Assembly (NCBI GenBank): GCA_050084985.1
Contig: JBITNC010000001.1
Location: forward strand, 104,532,001-104,596,000
Direction of reading: 5' to 3'
Length of the DNA stretch: 64,000 nt
From: Nageia nagi
Lineage: Eukaryota; Pinophyta
Part shown: in pieces, positions 44,801-57,449 of the stretch
Layout of the letters: each line of letters opens with the position of its first letter
Numbering within the stretch: position 1 is the first letter of the stretch
The notes under the pieces: generated by a model
What the model saw: only the letters and a program-made list of their open reading frames with translations
Database searches by the model: none
Told to the model about the DNA's origin: nothing
Position numbers and translations under genes: made by a program

Positions 44801-45701
44801 AAACCTAGCAATTCCTAAGACTTCCTCTAAAGTGGGATTGATCTTCTAAAACTTACCCAATCACTCTTTTACTATTATATATCATATATGGATTTGTATA
44901 AATATTGTATTCATCTATTTCATGTAATTTTTATTAGGTATATATTATTTTAAATTCAATTTCTTGTACTATATTTGAAAATTACAATTGTTGTCTTAAA
45001 TTGTTCTTTTATGGATTGATTTTCTTTTAGGGACTCCAACTTTCATTATCAACCTTAATTTTAGGTTTTTTTTTTTCTGATGATGGTTCTTTTAGATAAA
45101 TTTGCAATGATATAATATGTATAATATTTTATATACAAATCACCACCACAATCTATGATTTCCCATAGTGTACTTATCCAACCATTCTCAAGAGTAGTCT
45201 ATGAATACTTCCTTTTATATCTATATATAATATGATACCCTTTGCATATAAATTTTTATATTATCAACATGTTCTTTTAGCATTATTATTTTAGTCCCAA
45301 AATCATCATATTCTGATGACATAATATATACCTTATATATCATATTTGTAATAGTATATATTATAACATAATTTATCATAGTTTATCTTTGGAAAAATTG
45401 GCACTCTTTGGTGACTATATTATTTTGAGAATATCTTGGTGAATTTTTCATTAATCTAGCAACCTCAATTTCAAAACTAAATTATCAAATTTCTACTTAT
45501 TAGATTAAGAAATATGAGTAACCATTGAAAATATCTCTTTGATCTCTTTCCTCCCATATATAATACTTACTTTTTATTAATTTTATATATTTTTATAATT
45601 TTTTCATATCAATTTTTTTCTTGAATGTTCTAAATCAAATCATGCAATTGTTGTCTCAAATTCTTCATTTGGTTTCAAATTTTGTTCATTGTAATGGGTT
45701 A

Positions 45702-46480
45702 GAATGGATGAAAAGAGTGAAAACATAATGCAACTAGATATTCCCATATATAATGGTGAATATTATAAATATTGGAGTATTCAAATGAGAATATCTATAT
45801 CTCTCAAGAATTATAAAATATTATCTCACACAGTTATAAAGAAGTAGATGCAATAGTAATTGCACTTTGTATAGTTGATGAGAAGAACAAGCTTTTGGAG
45901 ACCAAAAATAAGGACATCAAATCCATTTTCACCATAAAAGTGGTATTGATATTTCCATCTTCCCTAAGGATGTAGAATACAAATAGTCTAAGGAAGCATG
46001 AGACACTCTTGAGAGTATCTATAAGGAATCTTCCAAGATAAAAGGAGTTTAACTCTTATGCAATGACTTTGAATCCTAGAAAATGAATGATGATGAGACC
46101 ATTGAAGTATTCATAAATAGAGTTTAGGTTTTAATATCTATCATGCATATAGTGAGGCACTAGATGATACTAGGATCATGAAGAATATTTTGATAAGCCT
46201 TACCATGAAATTTGATCCTATCATCATTACCATTGAAGAGTCTCAATATATATTTCAATTAACTATAGTTTATTTTCTTATAAGCTTGTAAACATATGAG
46301 TAGAGATTGAAAGATAGTCTAAAAATCTTGATCAAGAATTGTAAGGTAAAATTAGGTTTAATTACCATCCATTAGCTTCAAAAGAGTCCAGTTCAAAATC
46401 TTTGTCAAGATACTATGATAAATCAGGTCATGGTAGAGGTTGTGGAAGAGGTATTTGTAGGAGAGGAATAGGAAGGTAAA
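45702..46480 (+). pseudogene. Copia gag fragment
   Basis: From the ATG near 45704 the frame reads MDEKSENIMQLDIPIYNGEY, then YKYWSIQMRISISLKNYKIL. That is the Copia gag opening (F-G-NY--W---M---L). Later it reads RYYDKSGHGRGCGRGI, the Arg/Gly-rich stretch before a zinc knuckle. The frame is broken in several places. No protease or pol follows: a family A-like LTR begins within about ten bases, so the rest of this element is missing. Its gag differs from that at 23472, so it may be another family. Confidence 0.65.
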
Positions 46481-46873
46481 CTAGAAGATGTTAAAATTTA
46501 TAATACATTATTGTATGATATCTTAATGTGATTCACTTAATACTTAAAGATATTCCTAGATACCTTAAGTATTTAGTGAATGTAATAATATACCTTATCC
46601 TTTACTACATCTCATGAGCATGCCCCTTGGGTAAATGGATAATGCATGTGATGAATTTGTACAATGGTTAATAGCAAGATCCAAGGGAGGATTTTGTCCT
46701 ATAAATAGAGTTCCCTATCCTTGAGATTACACATTTGGAGAAGCATGAAAATGCTATTCTTATAGAGTTGTAAGAATGCTCTTGTAGGAGTGTTGTAGGA
46801 GAATTCTTGAGAATTTGTAGGAAAGTTAACTTTTGAGAAACAATAGAAAAGATGGTTCAAGTGGATGTACTCA

Positions 46874-47605
46874 TGCTAACACCTAAAAAGGAATTTTAAT
46901 TTAATGAAAATACCCTTTGAGGTATTTGAAATAATTTATTTAATTTATTAGATAAATGCTCTTTTCCATGTGCACTCTCATCTACCTTTATGTTTTATGG
47001 TAACAGGTTGGCTCGGCATCACAATAAGCCTAAGGAGAAGCCTTAACACAAGACCTATTTCCTATAAAGGTGGATGGGTTATGCAAAACCAAAGATACTA
47101 CATGACATGGTATGACATAATCCTAAATCCTTGATAGATGCTAATATACTTATGTTAATCTTGACTAGTGTTTCTTAATGCCACCTATCATCTTTGGATT
47201 TTGTTACACTTTGAGCTCTATAGTCTTGCGATCTTTCATCCCTTTGCGAGCAAGATTCAATGAATTGAAGGTGGGAAAATAATATTGAATGAAACAAAAA
47301 AGTATTTTAGAATGGTAATTAGGCATTATCACTAAGTTTTTGGCATTATCATTGGGTTGAGGTTGGATTGGTGGCTCCATGTTTTGGGGAAGCTCATCAT
47401 TTGTCCTCTTTCAATCAAATTTTTCCTTCATTTGTCATTATAGGTAAAGTACATGTTTGTATCTTTTATAAATCTAATTTTGATAGGTCAAGGTCAATTA
47501 TATCATTATCATCTTTAATGTCATGGATTTCTTATTATTCATAATTAATTGGTAAATTTAATTATTCTATAACTAACCCTAATAATTATTATTTTGATTA
47601 TAAAA
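46874..47605 (+). repeat. 5' LTR of the gag-only Gypsy-type element
   Basis: Collinear with 51570-52281 over its whole length. Shared blocks include GGTGGAAATATACTTG-type sequence, CCACCTATCATCT, GAGCAAGATTCAAT and TTGGTGGCTCC. The expected CA at its end has become AA. No convincing primer-binding site could be read just after it. Confidence 0.8.
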
Positions 47606-48127
47606 AATATTGAAATCGACATTGTTTTGACATATTACATTTTTCTATGGAATCTTTCCTTGGTTTTTACTTTCTCTTTAGCTATGATGATTCTTTAAAT
47701 TTTTATTACTTGAAAATTGTTGGATTTGAAGAAGATTTATTTTTGGTGAATTTCATTTTTGGAGAAAATCCTATATTTTGAAGGTCATTTTGTTCAATTT
47801 TGCGCATTCTAGCATTGCAAAAAAAAACCCATAGATAAATATAATTGGAAAATTTTATGATTTTTTGTCCTTAAAATTACATATTTTGATCAATATTGAA
47901 AAATTTTTGCAGAAAAATATCATATTAAAAAGCCTTAAATTTTGAACCTATTTTGTAATTATTTGGTGGTTTATTTTATGATAAAAACTTATCCTAACCT
48001 TAGATATATGTGATTGGGAAATAAATGGGATTATTTGAAGTCTATAGTTGAATATATTTTCCATTGTTGCACCAAAAGCCTTAGGGTTTTTAGATAGGAA
48101 TAATATTACATTTCAAGTCTTTTACAA

Positions 48128-49492
48128 ATGGAACTAGCTGAGTTTCTTGCCATGGTCAATAGCTTTGACGAGGTAACCAGAGATAATTTGAAGAAGATGC
48201 TTTATGTAAATGAAGATAGAAGTGAAGGCTTCAACATTGGTGGAAATAATTAGTCTATTGGAGTTAATCCTCCTATTTCTAGGGATTTCAATATGCTATG
48301 TGATGAAATTTGGAACACTAGGGCACCCAACCTTCAAGTGGAACCAAAGTTTGATACATATTTAGGAGAAGGAGACCCTATGGATCATGTCAAGGCTTTC
48401 AAGATAAAGTTTGAATTAAGGTTTAGATAAAGTGATAATTTAGTGGCCAAGTATTTCCCAAATACCCTTCATGGTGATGCTTTAAATTAGTACTTCTCTT
48501 TACCCTCTAAGTAAATTAATGATTATGGTGTAACTCATATCTGAATTTTATATGCATTTCAAGTATCATACCCTAGACAAGTTATTATTTCTTATTTAAT
48601 TAATACTAAGCAAAGACCAAATGAGAGATTAGAAAAATTTATCAAGAGGTTTCAAAATACATAGAGTATGTTAAAAGAACCTTTATCAGAAATATATGTG
48701 ATTGCTATATTTATTAAAAATATTTTTTTAATTGAAGTTTATAGCTATGGATTATATGGATTTTTCTTTTCATGATATTGTCCATAGATTGATTCAAAAA
48801 GAGAAATGCATGGTGGAAATGGGAAAATTGAAGTATAATAGTAAGTCAAAATGTCATAAGAAGCCATATCAAAAGAAGGAAGATAAGCATGTTTGAGCAG
48901 CTGATAAACTGAGATATGACAATCCAAGAGGTACTAAGAAAAAAGAAGATTTGAGACTCCCTCTCCCTCCTAAGGTCATGTATGAAGACAATGATTTTTG
49001 ATTGAGCCATATCAAATACAAGAGCTAGGAGAAAATGATCTAAAACCAAAATGGTATAATGAAAATGTTTATTGTCTTTATCATCAAGTTAAAGGTAATA
49101 GGACTAATGGTTGTATTACATTGAAGAATAATCTACAAAACCTCATTAGTAATGATAAAATTAGCTATGATCCAAATGGTAATGAATATTGTTATGAATC
49201 TAGTGAAGATGGTTTTCAATTCAATAACATAAGTGCCAATATGCTCCAAGACAATCCCTTAATAATTTCATATTCAGAATTTGATCAAGATGAAATAAGT
49301 GTGTTCAAGTTGCTCCAAATCTCTGCTATGCACAAAGAAGCTTACTTACATATTCTTAATAATATGAATGTATACCCTCATATTTTATTATATAAATTTT
49401 TAGAAATGATCCAACCACAAATGAAAAATACTATCAAAGATAATGAGGTACCAAACAAGGAACATAAGCTAGAAAAAAGAAGAAACAATTGA
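48128..49492 (+). pseudogene. Gypsy-type gag (Retrotrans_gag-like) with zinc-finger remnant
   Basis: The frame from 48128 reads MELAEFLAMVNSFDEVTRDN. After about 70 codons come RAPNLQVEPKFDTYLGEGDP, MDHVKAFKIKFELRFR and LVAKYFPNTLHGDALN, a stop where Trp is expected, and YFSLPSK. That is the Retrotrans_gag layout of plant Ty3/Gypsy (P-F--Y-G--DP--H---F, then F---L-G-A--WF--L). PNERLEKFIKRFQ is the later helix. The open stretch 48998-49492 carries CLYHQVKGNRTNGC, the CxxH...GH-T--C zinc motif with His changed to Asn, then LKNNLQNLI. Several stops and frameshifts make it inactive. Confidence 0.75.
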
Positions 49493-49706
49493 GCAAACAG
49501 AGCAAGAACAAGTTTTAAAAATTGATAGAGGCCTAGGAGTAGCTACTTTTATTGATAACAGAATTTAGGATGAATTTAGGAAGTTTGATGATATGCACTA
49601 TTTAGAAGAAACTAAGAGATGTCATTTAGAAAAAGAGGAAACCCAATGATGTCTCTCCATAAATGAAGTTAATTACAAAATGAAAAAAGTTTAGGAGGTT
49701 AGATAT

Positions 49707-51569
49707 ATGGAGATAAATGAAAAAAATGAATCACTTTCACCAAAATCAATTGTAGCATTTTATGAATATCCTAAAAAGCTAAAGAAAAAGAAGAAGATAA
49801 AGAGAAAAATGAACAACAACAACAACAACAATAGGAAAAGGACAAAGTATATAGTAAAAGATAAAGATAATTTTGAAAAGATTGCTATGATAGGTTCAGA
49901 AACTTGTTACTCTTGTATTCAAGGATATTAATGCTCTTTCTAATTTTTGGAGGCAGAAGGTCCCGAAATTCAAAGGTAAATTCAGTTATTATTCTCCAAC
50001 TTGATCTTTGTAATTCATTTGATTATCCTTCCCTTGGGTACTTGGGGCAATAAGTATAATGATGATTTTATTTTATGATGATCTTTCTAGTTTATTATTC
50101 ATGTTGATCATTATGCTTTACTAATTATGATGATCCTTATAGCTTGATAGTTATGCAATAATCATATGATGTGATGAGCTAACAAGTTTTGTATGAGATA
50201 TATACATATCATAATCAATGTTATGCATCTAAAAAGGTTATATGCTTAATATGTTTTTCATATATGTATGTATTTTCTATGTTTCTTATCACTAACTTTT
50301 CAAAAAAAATTCAAATTATCCTAGCAATGTCACTTTATTTCAAGTGATGCTGCAACATTATGGAGGTCAAATTAGTCATTTTTGTAAACTTTTGAGCTTT
50401 CATAATCAATAAAAATATGAAAAAGAGCATTCATTTTTGTAATTGAGTTCTTTATCCTACATCACTTTTCTTATTTAAATGATTGAAATTCTTCATCATT
50501 ATTGATTAGCATATCTTATCATGATTTTTATTAAATTAGTTACATATCTTGTGATGTTTTTAATGTTTGGAAGTTAATTTTGGCAAATGAATGTAGTTGA
50601 GAAGCATGTTCTAAGGATATCTTTGTTACTTGAAAATGTTTAAAAGATACTTTTTCAAATTATTGTTTCTTTTTATGCTTTCCTTAACTAAAATTATAGG
50701 AAATTAAGTGGTAAATCCTAGTGATGTTGTTAGGTCTTGAGTGACACCAATGCGTTATTCAAGTGAAAATCATTCAAATTTTGTAAATTGTATTTTCCAT
50801 ATCATATAATATTATCTTTTTCATATCATGCTTCTCATATCGTGCTTATTACATTATACTTATTATGCATTGTTTATCATGCTTATCATATATATCATTA
50901 AAATGTTTAATATATCACATTGGTTATCATACATTTATTGTCATTTCTTAATTCTATGTGAGTGATCTTATCTGTTAAATGATATTTATCATATAAAATC
51001 TTATCACATGTTCAAAATGCTTTTCATATCATATTGTTGCTCTTATCATTAGCTTCCTCTATAAGGGAGGGGAACTCTTATCATTTGATGCTTTTGTAAG
51101 TAAGATTCAATCCTATCATTTGGTGCCTTTGTAAGGAAGGGTCATTCATATCACAATCCATGGCAACATGATAGCTTTGGAAACTAAGATAATCATTTTA
51201 AATTGATTATTCATTTTCATCAAATCTTGATGGGTAAGTCACCAAGGATATGTTTTCTTTCTTATCATACTTTCCATATCATGATGCTTAATACATATAT
51301 TTGAGATATCTTACAAAAAAATGTTTCTTATCTAAGCTCTTTCTAGGTACCTCTTTCTTTACCTTGGATTGCTCCTATGATAAGAGGTCCATCATGTCAC
51401 AACCAAGTCAAAGAGGGGGCATAATATAAGCAAAAATTGGGGCATATGAATCTTCTTCTATGTCACAACTTTTCAAAGAGTACTTTCTTACTTTTCTTGT
51501 TATACCTTAAATTCATGCTTTGATTTTTTTTGTCTCAAAAGCATCAAAACATATTCAAAGTAGGGCATT
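49707..51569 (+). other. 3' internal region of the gag-only element
   Basis: The ORF 49707-49931 is Lys/Asn-rich, includes an (AAC)n tract at 49812-49830, and may be the end of gag or a chance frame. From 49940 to 51560 there is no coding signal where pol would be expected. The segment 50790-51150 is dense in TTATCAT words, and a 35-bp tandem repeat lies at 51042-51150. AGAGGGGGCATAAT near 51413 and AAAGTAGGGCATT just before the 3' LTR are polypurine-like. Confidence 0.5.
51042..51150 (+). repeat. 35-bp tandem repeat, three copies plus
   Basis: Units begin at 51042, 51077 and 51112, with a partial fourth at 51147. Each starts CTTATCATT or CCTATCATT and contains a GCTTTTGTAAG or GCCTTTGTAAG phrase. 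Confidence 0.75.
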
Positions 51570-52281
51570 TGTTAACACCTAAAAAGAAATTTTAATTTAA
51601 TTAAAATAACCTTTTAGGTATATGAAATAATTTATTTAATTTATTAAATAAATATTCTTTTGCATGTACACTCTCATCTACCTTTATGTTTTATGGTAAC
51701 AATTTAACTCGACAACACAATAAGCCTAAGGAGGAGCCTTAGCACTAGACCTCTTACCTATAAAGTTGGAGAGATTTTGCATGATAAAATATATAAAATG
51801 ACATGACATAATCCTAAATCCTTGCTAGGTGGAAATATACTTGTATCTTGATTAGTGTTTTTTAATGCCACCTATCATCTCTAAATTTTGTTATACTTTG
51901 AGTTTTACATTCATTTGATCTTTCATCCCTTCTCGAGCAAGATTCAATAAATTGAAGGTGGGAAGATGACATCAAGAGAAAGGGTGAGGCATTATGGAAT
52001 GGTAATCAAGTGCTATCATCGCTACCATTGGGTTGGGATCAGATTGGTGGCTCCGTATTTTGGGGAAGGTCATCATTCATCATCTTTAGATCAAATTTCA
52101 TCTTTGTTCATCATCACAAGTAAAGTACAAATTTGTATCTTTCAAAAATGCAATTTTTATAGGTTAAGGTGAATTAGGTCATTATCATCTTTCATGTCAT
52201 TGATTTTTTGTTATTCATAGTTAATTAGTGAATTTAATTATTTTATAATTAATGTTAATAATTATTATTTTGGTTATAACA
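51570..52281 (+). repeat. 3' LTR of the gag-only Gypsy-type element
   Basis: It begins TGTTAACACCTAAAAAG and ends GGTTATAACA, followed by the ACTCC target copy. It is about 85-90% similar to the 5' LTR by eye. The ORF 51966-52172 lies within it and is not a gene. Confidence 0.8.
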
Positions 52282-52420
52282 ACTCCCATAATGGAGGAAC
52301 CACTATCTATGGTGTGTCTCATTATGCATGGAATTATATTTTTTATGTTGAAGATTTATGGAATCCTTCAAGGTGATCTTGGTTATGGAATCCTTTAATT
52401 TCATTATTTGGTATCAAAGC

Positions 52421-55400
52421 TTGGTGTGAAGGCTCCTTTCCATTCTTGAAAGTCATCATCTTCCATTTTTGGAGGTTCATCTTCATCTTTGAGAGGTAAA
52501 ATCTACCTGAAGGTATAACCTCATATTCTATCATATCCTTCATTTTATTTCATTATACTAATATACTTTTTGTTAGTTGTTATTTTGAGAGTTATTGGTG
52601 AGCTTTTTTTTTGTAAAATATGGAGAAAAGTTTTTGCAAATTTTTAACAACAAAAAAGGAAGGAAAAAGGGGTTATTTTTAAGTGCAAGGTTTTTTTTAA
52701 GGCATAAAAAAGTTTAAATAGTTTTGCAAATATTTTTTTATAAATTATTTTTGTAAAGATTGTAAATATGCTTACTTTATTAAAAATTAATACAAAAATT
52801 TTAAAACAATAGTAGGGGAGGCAATGTTTATTTTATGTGAGCTTTATTAAAATAAAATTTGTATTTTTTTTACTATTGATGTTATTATCATCTTGAGAAA
52901 TAAAAAATACAGAAATGAATAGGCCATACAATCATCTCCACCTTTGTAATTTACAATGTATTGGAAATGGCCTGGTAGATACTTCCAATATTAGCCATTT
53001 CTCCCACCACCATCGTTGCACTTTCCTCCTCTAGTTCTAGATTCTAGAGAATATAAATGAGGATTTGAAGGCATGTTTAACCATGCACTCCCTCATCGTA
53101 TTTCACTAACCCCATGTTATGCAGACCTCTTATCCCTGCTCTATTTACTTTTGGCTCACATGTGATTCATCCACCATTACTAATAACAACTCTTTGGATG
53201 GAAATATACCCTTCTCCTTGCAAAAAAAATCACTTTGAAGGGATGTTTTGAGTTTGATCCCTACAATACAAGAATCATGGTACCTATTTCAACTGTATCA
53301 TCTCATATGGTCACACTTGCACAGATGGATTCTTGTATCAATTCCTAATAGTTATGGATGTAGCAACCTTAACCTTTGTATTTCCTCTCTATTTTTTGTT
53401 CATCATGTTTGACCTAATCTTTTTTGAATGGTGTGGTACCTTAGTTACACTCTCATATCTCCATTGAGTTGGGTTATTGAAGCATCCTTTGCGTAGATAA
53501 AATTGGGGGAAATATGCTTTTTGTGGGGGTCACAACACCCCTTAGGGGTCCCATGCACCCTTCAAGGAACACATGCTCTCTGAGGGATTTGTGCCCTAAA
53601 TTTCTTAAGACCTACTTTGCCAATACCCTTCCAAGGAAATGTCCTCCATATGCTTAGAAATTATTTTTCCCTTTGTATTTCTTGTTTGGAAAGATAGGCT
53701 TATTAATTTATGTCATAAGGTATGGCTCCCTCCCCATGAATTGATGGTGTCTTATAATCTTGAGGAGACCTTGCATCCCCTCCCCCATTCCTCCATTCAA
53801 TTCTCACAAGCTTAGTACATAGGGGCTATAAAAATTTATTTGTTTAGTTAATATTTTTCTAACATTATCCTTGGGGTAAATCATTATACTTCAAAATAAT
53901 AATTATATATTATTATTTGGAAAAATTTAAAAATAGATAATTTCAACTCAATTCTCATTGGTGGGGGAACCTGATGTTGGAACCTCAACGTCGTCTCCTA
54001 CCTATATGCATAAATAGGAGGAAAACCTATATTCCATAGGAATTCAACAACAATGGCAGAGAAACATGATTATTATTTCTCATTTCATATCTTGAAGAAG
54101 ATGCAAAACCATTTTAGTCGTGGCCACCATGGATAAACATTGAGGTGCTAGAGCGATATAAGGTGATTACACTCACTTTTCTTTCCTTTGTCATCTACAA
54201 TATGGATAATGTAAATATGAGTGTTGCAATTATTCGTTTATCACATCAGCTATGATGGAATGCAAATAATGTGCGATGTGATTGATGCATGAAGTTTTGC
54301 TACCTCTTGGAATAGCCTTAATGGCCTTGAAGTTAAGTCAATGAATACTATCAATGATTTATTAGCATGTGTGACTCTCTTTTTTATTGGATGCATCATT
54401 ATACATGTCGTGTTTGACCTTTCTTGTTTGTGCATTCTACATAAGGATCCCCTTATAATTAGAATTTTAATATTAACATGACTTTCACTTATTATTATTA
54501 ATATTAAAATATTAATCAAAATATGGAGTATAACCTTAATATTATTAATATTAAAGTTATTAATACTTAATATTAAAATTATTATTAATATTAAGGTAAT
54601 TTTGTTTGGAATGTTGAAGAGGGCCTAATGGTTTTCCTTTTTGTATTAAAAATAGAATTTATTCTTAAATTCTATGATAATTTTAAGAGGAAGAGACATT
54701 TTTTTATCTTTGGGAGTTTCTTAATACTATGGTGGAGTATTTAAAAAAAAAAGGATATATATTTTATTTTTGCCACTCTTCCATGGTGGGAAGTTAATTC
54801 TTTTCTTAATTAATTAATTCCATGATTAATATCATATGTTTGGATTAATGTCTTCTATGGATTAATTCCCTAGACCTCCTTTGCTTCCATGTTCGGAAGA
54901 CTAATCCTTATAATAGGATCAATGCCATTTGCCACTTCGATACAAGAAGAATTCTTGCTCGAGGATTGATAGCACTTTTCTTGTGAGTTATTACTATGGC
55001 TTATTTCTTATAATTCTTGATTTGGCAAGATCAAGTTTAGCATTTTTTATGTGGTGTGTTAATCTAGTCAACAATTATGTGGCATGTTGCTTATTGTTAC
55101 GCATATATTTTTTAATACACTTAACTAAGATAAATTTGTAAAGCTTAGTAATATGCCATAATTGTTAATGAAGTTTCTCCTCTCATTTATGATTTATGAT
55201 ACCTTATTTTGAGCATTTAATATTTTTTTTTTAAATTGCATTAGTGATTCATCTATGATACATTAAATCTTCTATAATGCATTGATTATATATGAGCTAA
55301 TGGTAACTAGCAGATTACATACTTTAAAGATATATTAGCTTACTAAAGAGAATCTGTATGTTTTAGGAGGAGAATTATTAACTTCAATAATAAATCATTA

Positions 55401-57400
55401 AAAAAAAAATTAAACATTATCACATAAACCCTAATCATTTGAATTGTTGAACTTTTCGTCAAGAAGGATTGAAGTATGAATACTTATCATGACTATTTAA
55501 TCCTTAGGAGGGATGTTGTATGGTTTATACAAAATGTGATTATAAGTATTGCCTTAGCATCTTTGTGCACTACTTATTTTGCCACATTATTTTTTCCATG
55601 TTGGAAAGATTTTATCCATGTTAATGGATTATTTTCCACATTGTTACTTCCATATTGGGAAGTTATATTGGAGTGGTTAAAAAGGTTCACTCTTCTTCAA
55701 AATTACAATTTTTGATCAAATTTAAATTTATATTATTATATTAATGCTACCTTATTCCATCATATGCATTTTGACTAGTAGCATGGTCAAGTTGACATTT
55801 TGTAGTTTGTGCATATTGACTAATGGTATAGTCAAGTTTACATAATATGGCTTGTTTCTCATCTATGCTATAGTGTTATTGAAGGAGAACTTAAACATCC
55901 AAATCAATATGTTTGTAAATAGATAAGAACTTATCCATCTTTGATATATAGCTTATGCATTACCTGTAATTATTATTGATTAAGTTGTTATTTGATATTT
56001 TGTGGCATGATTAAGGTAACATGGTATGTAATGACCCCATTACACCTACAATTTTGAATGCTTTCTTAAATTTTGAAATGACCAACTCAACTTCATTATG
56101 ATTCAATTATCTTTGAAGAATTTGAATGAGTAAGATTTTGAGATGACTAATAATACCTTATTATATACAATAGTTATGCCAAATTGATGTTGGCTTCAAG
56201 ATTTTTGTGACACAAGTTACGTGTTGAATTAATCAGAATATTAGGATGGAGATCCTAAGGAACCAAGATGAGTGGTTATGAGAATGGATCGTTAAGAGTG
56301 AGGAAATGATTGGCATTAAATTGTTAATAGATTCATAAGGACCTTCTTAGATCATATAGCTACATAGCACAATTTTTTAGTATGATATTCAATTTATGAT
56401 GAGTGTGATGCTCGTGTGTGGTGCACTAACAAAAATTACCTTGCAAGATGGGTGGTCCCCATAGGTAAATATGTGTGTGTTAAAAATGAGATATGCATGA
56501 TGGAATTTGCTTAATAAACTATTTGGTTATTTTCAAATAATGCAAGCAATATTCCAACCATTTGAATTTGAATTTTTACCAATGAATTTTAGTTTTTACA
56601 ATAATAAATTTAGGAGAAAAAAATAAAAATTTAGGGTTAAAGGATTTTTTGTGATCTTATGGAGGTTATAAGGCTATTTTGTTGCTTTGCAAAAATAATT
56701 GAGAAAATCACCTCACACAATTTGTTTTCTTTTGTTAGATGTAAAATGATTGATAAAATCTTTTGTTTTCTAATGTTAGGTGTGAAAATATTTTTTAAGG
56801 GAATAGAAAGTTATAAACAAAATTTTCTAAACCCTTTCAAAAGAAAAAAAACCCTACACTTTATGTATAAAGTAGATGAGTTGGATAAATAGTTATTTGT
56901 TTGGATGGATTAGACTACCCTTTAATTATAAATATTTGGATAAACCTAAGGCAAATACAACATACCTATCTCTCTTCCATATTGGATTTGGGTCCTATGA
57001 TAAGGAGTCCTTTATCCTCAATAATCCAATTTGAACATCTAGGTGCTTTTTCTTGATTTTAGCATTTAGTTACTAAAATATTATATTAAGCATTTGATAT
57101 CAATCCTTAGATGCTATATTATTGGTCTAATTATTAAAGGGTGATCTTAGTTTCCATCTTATAACATTATTTATTTTAGTGAAAAGTAGCATGTGACTAT
57201 GTAAGTACAAATTTATCTTATGATTTCCATATTTTTCTTGATGTAAATAAAAAGGGTACTTTATTATTATTATTATTATTCACATTGAATTAATACATGT
57301 GAAATTTCTAGTATTTTTCATTGGATACCTTGATGTGTGACTTTATTTTATAAACTACATATACATAGTTTGATAATAGAATGTATATTTTATATACATA
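52421..57400. other. Copia leader remains and gene-free stretch
   Basis: From 52421 to about 52950 the sequence looks like the leader of the Copia element whose LTR ends at 52403; no gag or pol motif follows. Positions 54483-54600 are an ATTAATATTAAT-rich, self-complementary tract. Positions 53961-54180 have an LTR-like look (ATGCATAAATAGG) but no partner. A two-copy 44-bp repeat spans 55767-55854. (ATT)n lies at 57261-57280. ORFs at 54929-55141, 55476-55715 and 56659-56892 show no motif. Confidence 0.4.
55767..55854 (+). repeat. 44-bp tandem duplication
   Basis: GCATTTTGACTAGTAGCATG at 55767 and GCATATTGACTAATGGTATA at 55811 start two imperfect 44-bp units, both continuing GTCAAGTTKACAT. 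Confidence 0.7.
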
Positions 57401-57449
57401 TAGCTAGAGGAGGGATATTACTAGGACAAACTTGTGCAAAATTTTCAAA

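Larger units (their letters stand above)
41714..45700. other. Gene-free AT-rich stretch with tandem repeats
   Basis: The ORF 42472-42816 (114 codons) and the frame after it to about 43000 (YTKIMAISKEKEMTIVIINV) look more protein-like than their surroundings but match no family I know. Positions 43356-43399 are a (TA)n tract. Two tandem copies of a roughly 355-bp AT-rich unit span about 44095-44800. The rest shows nothing. Confidence 0.4.
46874..52281 (+). mobile_element. Gag-only Gypsy-type LTR retrotransposon (non-autonomous)
   Basis: LTRs of 732 bp (46874-47605) and 712 bp (51570-52281) begin TGCTAACACC or TGTTAACACC; the 3' one ends TTATAACA. Target duplication ACTCA (46869-46873) and ACTCC (52282-52286) matches the pre-insertion sequence kept in the other family A LTRs (GTACTCCTAG). 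The interior (3.96 kb) encodes only a gag-like protein, with no protease, RT, RNase H or integrase motif. This fits the TR-GAG class, which depends on pol proteins from related elements. Confidence 0.85.
46489..52403 (+). mobile_element. Copia family A-like LTR split by a Gypsy-type insertion
   Basis: The first part, 46489-46873, starts TGTTAAAATTTATAATAC and runs through TATAAATAGAG to GTGGATGTACTCA. The second part, from 52282 to 52403, resumes at ACTCC, then ATGGAGGAACCACT and the family A 3' end. Together they make about 502 bp, the same length as the other family A LTRs. TGGTATCAAAGC at 52409-52420 is the primer-binding site with one change, so this was a 5' LTR. Downstream leader sequence (GCTTGGTGTGAAGG) resembles that of the 19843 element. 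Confidence 0.85.

Noticed and set aside
53961-54180. Another LTR (ATGCATAAATAGG block)
   Set aside because: A TATA-like block alone is not enough; no termini, primer-binding site or partner copy was found in the window.
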